Assembly (NCBI GenBank): GCA_902780785.1
Contig: CACZGS010000002.1
Span: forward strand, 62,001-126,000
Reading direction: 5' to 3'
Length of the DNA stretch: 64,000 bases
DNA from: Oscillospiraceae bacterium
GTDB lineage: Bacteria > Bacillota > Clostridia > Saccharofermentanales > Saccharofermentanaceae
In this document: positions 8,700 to 17,680 of the stretch, piece after piece
How positions within the stretch are numbered: position 1 is the first letter of the stretch
Layout: each line of letters opens with the position of its first letter
The notes under the pieces: model-generated
Databases searched by the model: none
Seen by the model: only the letters and a program-made list of their open reading frames with translations
Told to the model about the DNA's origin: nothing
Translations under genes and position numbers: made by a program

Positions 8700-10016
8700 A
8701 TGGATAACAATAAACCGTTAGCATACAGAATGTCTCCTCAGACGTTGGATGACTATGCGGGTCAGGAGCATATCATAGGCAAGGGCAAAATGCTCAGACG
8801 AATGATCGAGGCAGACAGACTGTCTTCGATCATTTTGTTTGGTCCTCCGGGAGTCGGAAAGACGGCTCTGGCACGCGTTATCGCCAATACGACGAGCTCG
8901 AGGTTCGAGCAGTTAAATGCAGTAACGGCGGGCGTCTCGGACATCAAGAAGATCGTATCAGACGCGTCCAATCCGATACTTTCAGAAGGCCGCAAGACTG
9001 TCCTTTTCATTGATGAGATTCACAGGTTCAATAAGCTTCAGCAGGACGCTCTTCTGCCGTTCGTTGAGGACGGTACGGTCATCCTGATCGGTGCCACGAC
9101 CGAGAACCCGTTCTTCGAAGTAAACAAGGCTCTCGTATCAAGGTCCACCGTATGCCAGTTAAAGCCTCTTGAGGCAAAGGATATCGTTAAGATATTAAAG
9201 AATGCCCTGTCCGACAAGGAAAGGGGCTTCGGCACCATGGACGTTCAGATCTCCGATGAGACGCTCCTAAAGATCGCAGAGACATCTAACGGCGATGCCA
9301 GAACGGCCTTAAACAGCATTGAGCTTGCGGTGATCACGACTCCTACTTCAGCTGACGGTTCCATCGTAATAACCGATGAGGTAATGAAGGAGTGCATACA
9401 GACTAAGACCGTGCTTTTCGACAAGGACGGTGAATACCACTATGACAATATCAGCGCCATGATTAAGTCTATGAGAGGCTCTGACCCCAATGCGGCAGTG
9501 CTTTATCTTGCAAGGGCTCTGGCAGCAGGAGAAGATATCGAGTTCCTCGCAAGAAGGATCATGATCTGCGCTTCCGAAGACGTCGGCATGGCTAATCCCA
9601 ACGCGCTCCTGGTCGCTGTTGCAGCTTACGAATGCGCGAGGGCTGTAGGTATGCCTGAAGCAAGGATACCGCTTGCAGAAGCGGCCATAACCGTTGCCAC
9701 ATCACCTAAGTCTAATGCCTCTTATCTTGCGATAGGAGACGCTCTGAGAGACGTCCAGAATACCGATACGGGTGTTGTACCGATGCACCTTAGAAATGCT
9801 CCTGCAAAGGGCATGGAGGACTTGGGTTACAGTGTCGGATACAAGTATCCTCATGATTTCCCGGGCCACATAACAGAGCAGCAGTACATGACCGATAAGA
9901 CTCTCGGCAAGCAATACTACAAACCTACGGATATCGGCTACGAGCGTAAGGTCAATGAGTATCTTGATTATGTTAAGAAGATGATCGAGAAGGAAAAGGG
10001 GAATGGAAATGCGTAA
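8700..10016 (+). CDS. rarA: Replication-associated recombination protein RarA (MgsA)
   Basis: 438-residue AAA+ ATPase of the RarA/WRNIP1 family, acting at stalled replication forks. Walker A GPPGVGKT is near residues 48-55, Walker B is FIDEIHRFN, and the sensor region GATTENPFF follows. The C-terminal tetramerisation region carries DIEFLARR and the conserved GYKYPHDF segment. The start ATG at 8700 has only a weak ribosome binding site. The 3' end overlaps the following lipoprotein gene. Confidence 0.95.
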   Translation: MDNNKPLAYRMSPQTLDDYAGQEHIIGKGKMLRRMIEADRLSSIILFGPPGVGKTALARVIANTTSSRFEQLNAVTAGVSDIKKIVSDASNPILSEGRKTVLFIDEIHRFNKLQQDALLPFVEDGTVILIGATTENPFFEVNKALVSRSTVCQLKPLEAKDIVKILKNALSDKERGFGTMDVQISDETLLKIAETSNGDARTALNSIELAVITTPTSADGSIVITDEVMKECIQTKTVLFDKDGEYHYDNISAMIKSMRGSDPNAAVLYLARALAAGEDIEFLARRIMICASEDVGMANPNALLVAVAAYECARAVGMPEARIPLAEAAITVATSPKSNASYLAIGDALRDVQNTDTGVVPMHLRNAPAKGMEDLGYSVGYKYPHDFPGHITEQQYMTDKTLGKQYYKPTDIGYERKVNEYLDYVKKMIEKEKGNGNA

Positions 10017-10545
10017 ATTATTGGCCGTCATACTGATCATGGCCATTGGTCTCACATTATTCGGCTGTTCTTCAGATCCTGCAAAGGATTTTGTCAGCGA
10101 AGATCTCGTTACGATGGAACAGCTTAATACCGAAGGCAGGTATGTTGCCAGAGGTTATCTAGAGTCGTTGTTCCTCAATAACAGGGCAATGTTCAACAGT
10201 TGTTTCCCTGAAGGCTATGTCGAAGATCTCGAAAAGGTCGCAGGCGGTGATGTTTTCGAGCAATTCACCGCAACTACTGCCATCGGCGGAGACTTCCTTG
10301 GTGCTGCGACGACTGATCACAGGGATGTCACCATCAATAACGGATATGATGTTGCAACCTTCAGATCGCAGATCTGCAGGGTTGCAAATTGCGAATACAG
10401 TGATATCGGCAATATCCAGATCCAGAAGGTTCAGGTATTGTACATGAACAGCAAGGCGAAGATGATCGCCGACTTCTATCTTACGGTCTATGAGATCGAC
10501 GGAACATGGTATATGTATGAGCTTTGGAGCATAAAGGGGTTCTGA
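10009..10545 (+). CDS. Small lipoprotein, function unknown
   Basis: 178 residues. The signal peptide [20 protein letters not shown] ends in a lipobox, giving Cys at about position 20, so the protein should be lipid-anchored on the outer face of the membrane. The rest is a single alpha/beta domain that may be NTF2-like. I prefer ATG 10009 over ATG 10003 because the GGGG at 9998-10001 is spaced correctly for it. It overlaps rarA by 8 bases and ends 4 bases before dtd, so it is inside a rarA-dtd operon. I do not recognise the family. Confidence 0.7.
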   Translation: MRKLLAVILIMAIGLTLFGCSSDPAKDFVSEDLVTMEQLNTEGRYVARGYLESLFLNNRAMFNSCFPEGYVEDLEKVAGGDVFEQFTATTAIGGDFLGAATTDHRDVTINNGYDVATFRSQICRVANCEYSDIGNIQIQKVQVLYMNSKAKMIADFYLTVYEIDGTWYMYELWSIKGF

Positions 10546-10549
10546 TCTT

Positions 10550-11008
10550 ATGAGATTTTGCATTCAGGTTGTAAAGCAGGCAGCAGTTGATATCGACGGG
10601 GAGAGAGTATCCTCAATAGGCCCCGGAATGCTCGTGCTTGCAGGTGTCGGCAAGGAAGACGATGAGAAAGTTGCCGACAAGATGATCGCAAAGCTCCTCA
10701 AGATGCGTATTTTCTCAGATGCTGACGGGAAGACGAACTTAAGCCTTGCCGATATTGACGGTGAGATGCTCCTGGTATCCCAGTTTACTTTGTATGCCGA
10801 CTGCAAACACGGCAACAGACCTTCATTTACAAACAGCATGGGTCCTCAGAGAGCTGAGGAACTCTACAATTATATTGCTGATTCGATCAGACCCCAGGTC
10901 AGGAAGCTGGGGCTGGGCGTATTCGGCGCTGACATGCAGGTGAGCCTGATTAATGACGGACCTTTTACCGTCATCCTCGATTCTGCGGACATTTATTGCC
11001 GTTTTTGA
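10550..11008 (+). CDS. dtd: D-aminoacyl-tRNA deacylase
   Basis: 152 residues, typical length. It removes D-amino acids (and glycine from tRNA-Ala) from mischarged tRNAs. The two diagnostic motifs are present: SQFTLYAD (SQxT) at about residues 77-84 and the cross-subunit NDGPFTV (NxGPxT) near the C-terminus. It acts as a cytoplasmic homodimer. It lies 4 bases after a lipoprotein gene and is the last gene of this operon before the clpX promoter. Confidence 0.97.
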   Translation: MRFCIQVVKQAAVDIDGERVSSIGPGMLVLAGVGKEDDEKVADKMIAKLLKMRIFSDADGKTNLSLADIDGEMLLVSQFTLYADCKHGNRPSFTNSMGPQRAEELYNYIADSIRPQVRKLGLGVFGADMQVSLINDGPFTVILDSADIYCRF

Positions 11009-11059
11009 CCTAATTGAGCCCAATTTATCACCATTTTGAAATATTTATATATATATTAT

Positions 11060-11087
11060 TTGTTAAAATGGCAGGTAGTGATAAAAT
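11060..11087 (+). promoter_or_regulatory. clpX promoter
   Basis: TTGTTA (11060-11065) and TAAAAT (11082-11087) are 16 bases apart, with a TG dinucleotide giving an extended -10 (TGATAAAAT). It lies 39 bases before the clpX start. Confidence 0.55.
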
Positions 11088-11125
11088 ACTATGACTAAAA
11101 ATATCTTTTTTTTAGGAGATTATTG

Positions 11126-12442
11126 ATGGCTAATTCAAAGAACGGCAACTATGGCGGCGGTGATTCAAGAGAAGTCTTGAGTTGTTCTTTCTGCGGAAAA
11201 TCCGAATATGAAGTACCGAGACTCTTTTCAGGTGTTAATTGCTACATCTGTATCGATTGCATCAGAACGGCTTACGGGATCGTAGCTGAAGAAGAGAAGG
11301 CCAATAAGAAGCGCAAGATGCGCTCCATCAAGCCTAAGAAGCTTGTCACACCCCGTGAGATCAAGGAGAAGCTTGACGACTACATTATCGGCCAGGACGA
11401 AGCTAAGATCGCTCTTTCCGTTGCAGTATATAACCATTACAAGTGCGTATATGCCGATCTTCCCACAGATGATACTGAGATGGCTGAGAGCAATATCCTT
11501 TTGCTCGGTCCTACAGGTTCAGGTAAGACACTTCTTGCCCAGACACTTGCAAGGATCCTTAATGTGCCTTTCGCAGTTGCTGATGCTACAAGCCTTACAC
11601 AGGCAGGTTACGTCGGTGAAGACGTTGAGAATATCCTCTTAAAGCTCATCATTGCAGCTGATTATGATATTGAGAGAGCCCAGACGGGAATCATTTATAT
11701 CGATGAGATCGACAAGATCGCAAAGAAGTCCGAGAATGTTTCCATTACCCGTGACGTAAGCGGCGAGGGCGTTCAGCAGGCTTTGCTCAAGATCCTTGAG
11801 AGTACTGTTGCTAATGTTCCCCCGAAGGGCGGAAGAAAGCATCCGAACGAAGAGTGCATCAAGATCGATACGACAAATATCCTCTTCATCTGCGGCGGCG
11901 CTTTTGACGGACTTGATGAGATCATCGCTCAGAGAGTTGAGCAGAAGCAGTACGGCTTCGGTGCTGATATCCAGTCTAAGAAAGACCGTAACAGCGGTTT
12001 CTATTTCCACGATGTAAAGCCTGATGACCTTATGAAGTTTGGTCTTATCCCTGAGTTCATCGGACGTCTTCCGGTTACTGTAGCTCTTGATAAGCTCGAC
12101 AAGGCTGCTTTGATCAAGGTCCTCACAGAGCCCAAGAATGCGATCATCAAGCAGTATCAGAAGATGTTAAAGCTCGACGATGTTGAACTCATATTCGAGG
12201 ATGACGCTGTTGAGGCGATCGCTGACATGGCTATCGAGCAGAATATCGGTGCCAGAGGATTGAGATCCATCATCGAGGCGGCAATGAGAGACGTTATGTT
12301 TAACATTCCTTCCGAGAAGGACGTTAAGCAGTGCATCATAAAGAAGGAGACGATCACTGACCGCAAGCCTCCGATCCTTATCTACAAGAACGGCACACAG
12401 GAACACGGCTTCGGTGATGCAACCGCACTCGGCGTCAGCTAA
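11126..12442 (+). CDS. clpX: ATP-dependent Clp protease ATP-binding subunit ClpX
   Basis: 438-residue AAA+ unfoldase that feeds substrates to ClpP. The N-terminal zinc-binding domain has CSFC and CIDC pairs. Further on are Walker A GPTGSGKT, the pore loop GYVGED, Walker [12 protein letters not shown] and the GRLPV segment. ATG 11126 is chosen over TTG 11123 because AGGAGA at 11114 is well spaced. clpP is not adjacent in this window. The upstream promoter and a ROK kinase 44 bases downstream suggest a new transcription unit. Confidence 0.97.
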   Translation: MANSKNGNYGGGDSREVLSCSFCGKSEYEVPRLFSGVNCYICIDCIRTAYGIVAEEEKANKKRKMRSIKPKKLVTPREIKEKLDDYIIGQDEAKIALSVAVYNHYKCVYADLPTDDTEMAESNILLLGPTGSGKTLLAQTLARILNVPFAVADATSLTQAGYVGEDVENILLKLIIAADYDIERAQTGIIYIDEIDKIAKKSENVSITRDVSGEGVQQALLKILESTVANVPPKGGRKHPNEECIKIDTTNILFICGGAFDGLDEIIAQRVEQKQYGFGADIQSKKDRNSGFYFHDVKPDDLMKFGLIPEFIGRLPVTVALDKLDKAALIKVLTEPKNAIIKQYQKMLKLDDVELIFEDDAVEAIADMAIEQNIGARGLRSIIEAAMRDVMFNIPSEKDVKQCIIKKETITDRKPPILIYKNGTQEHGFGDATALGVS

Positions 12443-12486
12443 TGACCCGATAATCTTTAAGAATAATTACAAGGAGGATAATACTT

Positions 12487-13443
12487 ATGGCAGAATCTTA
12501 TAATCTTTGTCTTGATATCGGTGGTACCAAGGTGCTTGGCGTTGTGTTCAACTCCAAGAAAGAGATCGTGTACAGACTTAAGAAGAAGACCAAGGCCGGC
12601 GGTGATTCCTCCGAGAACGTTGAAGAAGTTATCATCAACGTCGTAAGAGAACTTATCAATACTTCAGGGATCAAGAAGAGTGACATCCATGCAATTGCTG
12701 CAGGTGCTCCCGGCGTTATCAACCAGGAGACAGGTGTTGTCCTTTTCTCACCCAATCTTCCCTGGAGGAATTATAACATCAGAAAGCCCATCGAGAAGGA
12801 ATTCGGCTGTCCTTTCTACATCGGCAATGACGTAAATGTCGGTGTCCTGGGTGAATATAAATACGGTGCTGCCAAGGGCTACAAGAATGTCGTAGGTCTT
12901 TTCGTAGGCACAGGCATGGGCGGCGGCCTTATCCTTAATGGTGAGCTCTTCACAGGTAATGAGTTCAAGGCAGCTGAATACGGCCACATGATACTCGATC
13001 CTGAGGGACCTTTGTGCAACTGCGGTCAGAGAGGATGCCTTGAGGCTTTCTCCAGCAAGCAGGGTATGTCCTCATATATCAGACAGCAGGTGGCAAGAGG
13101 CAGAAAGTCATCGATGGCTGAAGCAGTCGCTGACGGCGTATTCAAGTCCAAGGTCCTTAAGAACGCTTTGGCAGAGGGCGATACGGTCGCAAGAGAAGCT
13201 GTTAACCGCGCATGCCACTATCTTGCAGTCGCATCAGGCAACCTTGTAAATACATTCAGTCCTGATGTCGTTGTATATGGCGGCGGTGTTATCGAAGCAG
13301 TCGGTGATATCTTCATCGAGAAGATCCTGTCAGAGGTAGACAGATACTGTATGCCTTCTATCAGATCTACAGTTGATTTTAAGAAAGCTGCATTGGGAGA
13401 TGATTCTATTCTCTACGGTGCGCTCTCAATGATAAAGAAGTAA
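12487..13443 (+). CDS. ROK family sugar kinase, probable glucokinase
   Basis: 318 residues. The N-terminal ATP phosphate-binding motif is LDIGGTK. The centre has VGTGMGGG and the ROK zinc-binding signature CNCGQRGCLE, and a late YGGGV motif is present. Members phosphorylate glucose or related sugars such as N-acetylhexosamines, and sequence reading alone cannot fix the substrate. No N-terminal helix-turn-helix is present, so this is an enzyme and not a NagC/XylR-type repressor. The ribosome binding site AAGGAGG lies just upstream. It is followed 21 bases later by valS. Confidence 0.88.
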   Translation: MAESYNLCLDIGGTKVLGVVFNSKKEIVYRLKKKTKAGGDSSENVEEVIINVVRELINTSGIKKSDIHAIAAGAPGVINQETGVVLFSPNLPWRNYNIRKPIEKEFGCPFYIGNDVNVGVLGEYKYGAAKGYKNVVGLFVGTGMGGGLILNGELFTGNEFKAAEYGHMILDPEGPLCNCGQRGCLEAFSSKQGMSSYIRQQVARGRKSSMAEAVADGVFKSKVLKNALAEGDTVAREAVNRACHYLAVASGNLVNTFSPDVVVYGGGVIEAVGDIFIEKILSEVDRYCMPSIRSTVDFKKAALGDDSILYGALSMIKK

Positions 13444-13464
13444 GCGAGGGTTTCAAAAGAAGTT

Positions 13465-16119
13465 ATGGCAAGAATTGATTCAATCAGCAAGGCGTTTGAT
13501 CCGAATGAAGCCGAGACAAGGCTTTATACAAAGTGGATGACAAGCAATTATTTCCAGCCGAAGGCAGGCAAGACAGGGAAGAAGTTCTCTATCGTGATGC
13601 CTCCGCCGAATATCACAGGCCAGCTCCACATGGGTCACGCATTGGATAACACATTGCAGGATACCCTCACAAGATATAAGAGAATGGCAGGCTATGAGAC
13701 ACTCTGGCTTCCCGGTACTGACCACGCATCCATCGCAACAGAGGCTAAGATCGTTGAAGCTATGCGTAAGGAAGGCATCACTAAGGATGACCTGGGACGT
13801 GAGAAATTCCTTGAGAGAGCATGGGCTTGGAAAGAGCAATATGGCGGAAGGATCGTTGAGCAGTTAAAGAAGATCGGTTCTTCCTGCGACTGGTCCAAAG
13901 AGCGCTTCACAATGGATGAAGGCTGCTCTGATGCAGTTAAGGAAGTATTCGTTAAATATTATAATCAGGGCCTTATCTACAGAGGTGAGAGGATCATCAA
14001 CTGGTGTCCTCATTGCCTTACATCAATCTCCAATGCTGAGGTTGATTATGCAGATCAGGCAGGTCACTTCTGGCACTTAAGATATCCTTTCGAGGATGGC
14101 ACGGGATATATCGATCTTGCTACAACAAGACCTGAGACACTCTTAGGCGATACGGCTGTTGCTGTTAACCCTAAGGACGAGCGTTATAAGGATGTCATCG
14201 GCAAGATGCTCATCCTGCCTCTTGTAGGCCGTAAGATCCCTGTCATCGCTGATGATTATGTTGATATCGAATTCGGTACAGGTGCCGTTAAGATCACACC
14301 TGCACATGACCCTAATGACTTCGAAGTAGGCCAGCGTCACGGTCTTGAGGTAATCACGGTTCTTACTGAAGATGCCAAGATCACTGAGGACTATCCGAAG
14401 TATGCAGGCATGGACAGATACGAAGCAAGAGAAGCTATCGTTAAGGATCTCGAAGAGGGCGGATTCCTCACAGAGATCGAGGATTATTCCCACAACGTAG
14501 GTACATGCTACAGATGCGGCACAACTATCGAGCCCCGTGTATCACTCCAGTGGTTCGTAAAGATGGAAGAGCTCGCAAAGCCTGCTATCGAAGCAGTTAG
14601 AAACGGTTCCATCAGATTCGTACCTGAGAGATTCTCAAAGAACTACTTCAACTGGATGGAAGACATCAGAGACTGGTGTATCTCCAGACAGCTCTGGTGG
14701 GGCCACAGGATCCCTGCATTCTATTGTGATGACTGCGGTGAGTTAGTCGTTACAAAGGAATCTTCTTGCACATGCCCTAAGTGCGGCAAGGAGATGCGTC
14801 AGGATCCTGATACATTAGATACATGGTTCTCATCTGCGCTCTGGCCCTTCTCCACAATGGGCTGGCCCGAGAAGACAGAGGATCTCGCTAAGTTCTATCC
14901 TACGGATACACTCGTAACAGGTTATGACATCATCACATTCTGGGTTTCGAGAATGATCGTTGCAGGCCTTGCACACATGGATGATGTTCCGTTCAGAGAT
15001 GTTCTCATTCACGGTCTTGTAAGAGACTCACAGGGCAGAAAGATGAGTAAGTCTTTGGGCAACGGTATAGATCCTCTCGAAGTAATCGAGCAGAACGGCT
15101 GCGATGCTTTGAGATTTGCTCTCGTTACAGGTAATGCTCCGGGTAATGACCAGAGATTCCAGGAAGATAAGATCTTAATGGGCCGTAACCTTTCCAATAA
15201 GATCTGGAATGCTATGAGATTCGTTGTCATGAATACAGATGACGATTTCACTCCTGACCTTGTTGACGAGTCCATCTTCACAACAGAAGACAAGTGGATC
15301 TTAACAGAGCTCCACGATCTTATCGCTGAAGCTACAGTTAACCTTGATAACTATGAGTTCGGCGTTGCTCTGAGCAAGATCGTTGACTTCCTTTGGGACA
15401 ACTTCTGCGACTGGTATATCGAGATCACAAAGAGCAGACTTTATGATAAGGACTGCAAGACAAGAAATAATGCTATCTACCTCCTCAACTATGTTTTGAG
15501 CGAAGCTATGAAGCTGTTGCATCCTTTCATGCCTTTCATCACAGAAGAGGTTTATTCCAACCTTGTAATTGCTGATAAGGCTGAATCCATCATGATCGCT
15601 GAATGGCCTGAGGCAGATAAGGTTCTTGCTAGTAGCGAAGACGCTGAGATGATGAATACCATGATCGACGCTATCAGAGGCATCCGTGCAGTACGTAAGA
15701 ACATGGATGTTGCTCCTTCTCGTAAGGCTCACATCATTGTTGTAACAACATCTGATAAGATCGCTGATATGTTCACTCAGGGCGAGGGATTCCTTGAGAG
15801 ACTCGCTTCCGTAAGCAGCCTTGAGACCAGAACAAATAAGGAAGGCATCCCGTCAACTGCAGTACAGGCAGTCTTCGGCGGCGGTGAGATCTACATTCCT
15901 CTGGAAGATCTTATCGATATCGCAAAAGAGCTTGAAAGACTTGATAAGGAGAAGACACGTCTTGATGGTGAGATCAAGCGTCTTAACGGCAAGCTCTCCA
16001 ATGAATCGTTCGTAAGCAAGGCACCTGCAGCAGTCGTTGAGCAGGAGAGAGCAAAGCTTGCGAAGTATGAAGAAATGTATGCTAATCTTTCGGATAGAAT
16101 AGAGGTTTTGAGCAAATAA
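13465..16119 (+). CDS. valS: Valyl-tRNA synthetase
   Basis: 884 residues, full length. The class I signatures are HMGH in PPPNITGQLHMGH and KMSKS in GRKMSKSLGN. The CP1 editing domain lies between, an anticodon-binding domain follows, and the C-terminal coiled coil (about 815-884) is typical of ValRS. It charges tRNA-Val in the cytoplasm. Only 21 bases separate it from the ROK kinase, so there is no room for a T-box leader. Expression probably comes from the upstream promoter. Confidence 0.98.
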   Translation: MARIDSISKAFDPNEAETRLYTKWMTSNYFQPKAGKTGKKFSIVMPPPNITGQLHMGHALDNTLQDTLTRYKRMAGYETLWLPGTDHASIATEAKIVEAMRKEGITKDDLGREKFLERAWAWKEQYGGRIVEQLKKIGSSCDWSKERFTMDEGCSDAVKEVFVKYYNQGLIYRGERIINWCPHCLTSISNAEVDYADQAGHFWHLRYPFEDGTGYIDLATTRPETLLGDTAVAVNPKDERYKDVIGKMLILPLVGRKIPVIADDYVDIEFGTGAVKITPAHDPNDFEVGQRHGLEVITVLTEDAKITEDYPKYAGMDRYEAREAIVKDLEEGGFLTEIEDYSHNVGTCYRCGTTIEPRVSLQWFVKMEELAKPAIEAVRNGSIRFVPERFSKNYFNWMEDIRDWCISRQLWWGHRIPAFYCDDCGELVVTKESSCTCPKCGKEMRQDPDTLDTWFSSALWPFSTMGWPEKTEDLAKFYPTDTLVTGYDIITFWVSRMIVAGLAHMDDVPFRDVLIHGLVRDSQGRKMSKSLGNGIDPLEVIEQNGCDALRFALVTGNAPGNDQRFQEDKILMGRNLSNKIWNAMRFVVMNTDDDFTPDLVDESIFTTEDKWILTELHDLIAEATVNLDNYEFGVALSKIVDFLWDNFCDWYIEITKSRLYDKDCKTRNNAIYLLNYVLSEAMKLLHPFMPFITEEVYSNLVIADKAESIMIAEWPEADKVLASSEDAEMMNTMIDAIRGIRAVRKNMDVAPSRKAHIIVVTTSDKIADMFTQGEGFLERLASVSSLETRTNKEGIPSTAVQAVFGGGEIYIPLEDLIDIAKELERLDKEKTRLDGEIKRLNGKLSNESFVSKAPAAVVEQERAKLAKYEEMYANLSDRIEVLSK

Positions 16120-16134
16120 TAAGGAGGAGTTTTT

Positions 16135-16914
16135 ATGACAAATGAACTCGAAAACAAAGAATTGATCGAAAAGCTTCCCAAGGAAGGGGTACATTGCTAT
16201 CCCGCCAATGCTTCGAAGATCACACGTAACAGGATCGTTTCTGTTATCTTCTTCGTAATTGGTGTTTTCCTTGTACTTGTCGGTTTGCTTAAGGTCAGCG
16301 ACAACATCGTTAAGATCGGACTCTTATTAGTCGGCGGAGTAAGTGCTGTTATCAGCATCTTGGTATTTGCTCAGTCTTTCCTCATTGCCAAGTTCCGTGT
16401 TGCTGTTGATTACAACGAGAAGAATGTTGTCTTGAGATACCGCTACAGCAAGATCGCAATTCCTTTCGAGAACTTCGACGGAAGAGACGGTTCACCTGAC
16501 CAGGCTGAAGAGCTCATCAACAAGAACTTCAAGAAGGATACAACTTATTATCTCGTTCTTGATGACGTATTTGAGGATGCTTGCTATCAGACATCTTCAA
16601 CTGATCTCGAATCCATGGATGATTTCAAGCAGCTCCGTGACGAGTGCTTTGCAATCGCTGAAGCTTACGGTGCAAGAAACAGCAAGGATAAGGTCAAGTT
16701 CTACTATGAGAAGGGCGAGCTGTCAGATACCGGTTCTACTGAGATCGATGCCGTAATCGAAGAGACAAAGGCAGAGAAGAAGGCTGAAGAAGAGGCTGAA
16801 GCTAAGAAGAGAGCTGAAGAGCAGGCAGCAAGAGAGGCTGAGGAAGCCGCTGCCAAGGAAGCTGAAGAAGCTTCTGAAAAAGCCGAAGTCGAAGAGAAAT
16901 CTGACGAAGAGTAA
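16135..16914 (+). CDS. Two-TM membrane protein with charged helical tail
   Basis: 259 residues. Two hydrophobic helices lie at about residues 33-56 and 60-85. A PH-like small domain may follow (RYRYSKIAIPFENF). The C-terminal tail, about 205-259, is almost only Ala, Glu and Lys in heptad-like order, so it should form a long single helix or coiled coil. The N-terminus is probably cytoplasmic. It begins 16 bases after valS with an AAGGAGG site and ends at a strong hairpin. I do not recognise the family. Confidence 0.65.
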   Translation: MTNELENKELIEKLPKEGVHCYPANASKITRNRIVSVIFFVIGVFLVLVGLLKVSDNIVKIGLLLVGGVSAVISILVFAQSFLIAKFRVAVDYNEKNVVLRYRYSKIAIPFENFDGRDGSPDQAEELINKNFKKDTTYYLVLDDVFEDACYQTSSTDLESMDDFKQLRDECFAIAEAYGARNSKDKVKFYYEKGELSDTGSTEIDAVIEETKAEKKAEEEAEAKKRAEEQAAREAEEAAAKEAEEASEKAEVEEKSDEE

Positions 16915-16942
16915 TTTCGATATAGTAATAATTTAAATAATT

Positions 16943-16970
16943 AAGGCTGTCTCGTATATGAGGCAGCCTT
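16943..16970. terminator. Bidirectional terminator between convergent genes
   Basis: An 11-bp stem (AAGGCTGTCTC paired with GAGGCAGCCTT, one G-U pair) with a 6-base loop is followed by a T-rich stretch on the plus strand. It sits between convergent genes, so it may also serve the minus-strand operon, although its T tract is weaker on that side. It shares its stem core with three other hairpins in the window. Confidence 0.75.
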
Positions 16971-17680
16971 TATATTTCTTTTAATAATTCTTTCTTTTCG
17001 CTTGCGGTCAGATAACGCCATTTGCCGGTCTCAAGATCTCCCAGGGAAATATTCATGAATCTTATTCTCTTAAGTCTTGTGACCTTATATCCCAAGTATT
17101 CGCACATCCTTCTTATCTGACGGTTAAGTCCCTGGTGAAGGATTATCTTAAATGTCCTGTCTCCGGCGGGCTTGAGCTTGCAGGGAAGTGTAAGCTGCCC
17201 AAGTACGGGAACACCTGATTCCATTGATCTTAAGAAGTTCTTGTCGTACGGTCTGTTGACTGTGACCAGATATTCTTTCTCGTGACCGTTCTCTGCTCTT
17301 AAGAGCTTATTTACGATAGAACCGTCATTGGTAAGCAGTATCAGGCCTGAAGAGTTTTTATCCAAGCGTCCGACAGGGAAGATCCTTTCATCAAAGCCGA
17401 TGTAGTCAATGATGTTGGACGGGTCTCTCTTGTCAGTAGTGCATGTGACGCCAAGCGGCTTATTAAATGCGATATAGACCATGTCGTCATCAGGCGTAAC
17501 CTTTCTGCCGTTAACGAGAACGATATCTCCGTCCATGACTTTGCTGCCCTGAAGGGCAACTTCTCCGTTAATGGTGACTTTTCCTGATTCTATGAGAGTA
17601 TCAGCTTCGCGCCTGGAGCAAAGACCTGACGAGGCTATGTATTTATTAAGCCTTATGCCTTCGTTATCAGTCCCAGACAT
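16970..17680 (-). CDS. RsuA/RluF-type rRNA pseudouridine synthase
   Basis: 236 residues. An N-terminal S4 RNA-binding domain (RLNKYIASSGLCSRREAD) precedes a pseudouridine synthase domain with the catalytic aspartate in GRLDKNSSGL. The segments NGHEKEYLVTV and GLNRQIRRMCEYLG resemble RluF (23S rRNA U2604) more than RluB, but the exact target is an inference. The start ATG at 17680 lies inside the end of the sensor kinase gene (14-base overlap), so it is translationally coupled as the third gene of the two-component operon. That is an unusual companion. Confidence 0.88.
   Translation of the reverse strand: MSGTDNEGIRLNKYIASSGLCSRREADTLIESGKVTINGEVALQGSKVMDGDIVLVNGRKVTPDDDMVYIAFNKPLGVTCTTDKRDPSNIIDYIGFDERIFPVGRLDKNSSGLILLTNDGSIVNKLLRAENGHEKEYLVTVNRPYDKNFLRSMESGVPVLGQLTLPCKLKPAGDRTFKIILHQGLNRQIRRMCEYLGYKVTRLKRIRFMNISLGDLETGKWRYLTASEKKELLKEI

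Noticed and set aside
7562..8710. Long open frame (382 codons) on the minus strand across glyA
   Set aside because: It is the antisense of a certain serine hydroxymethyltransferase gene with strong codon bias. The product is Cys- and Ser-rich without any recognisable motif.
13444..13464. T-box leader before valS
   Set aside because: Only 21 bases separate valS from the previous gene, far too few for a T-box. The 65-base gap before ileS is also too short.
16770..16910. GAAGCTGAA-like repeats as a DNA repeat element
   Set aside because: They encode the Ala/Glu/Lys helix at the end of the membrane protein and vary at synonymous positions, so this is low-complexity coding sequence.
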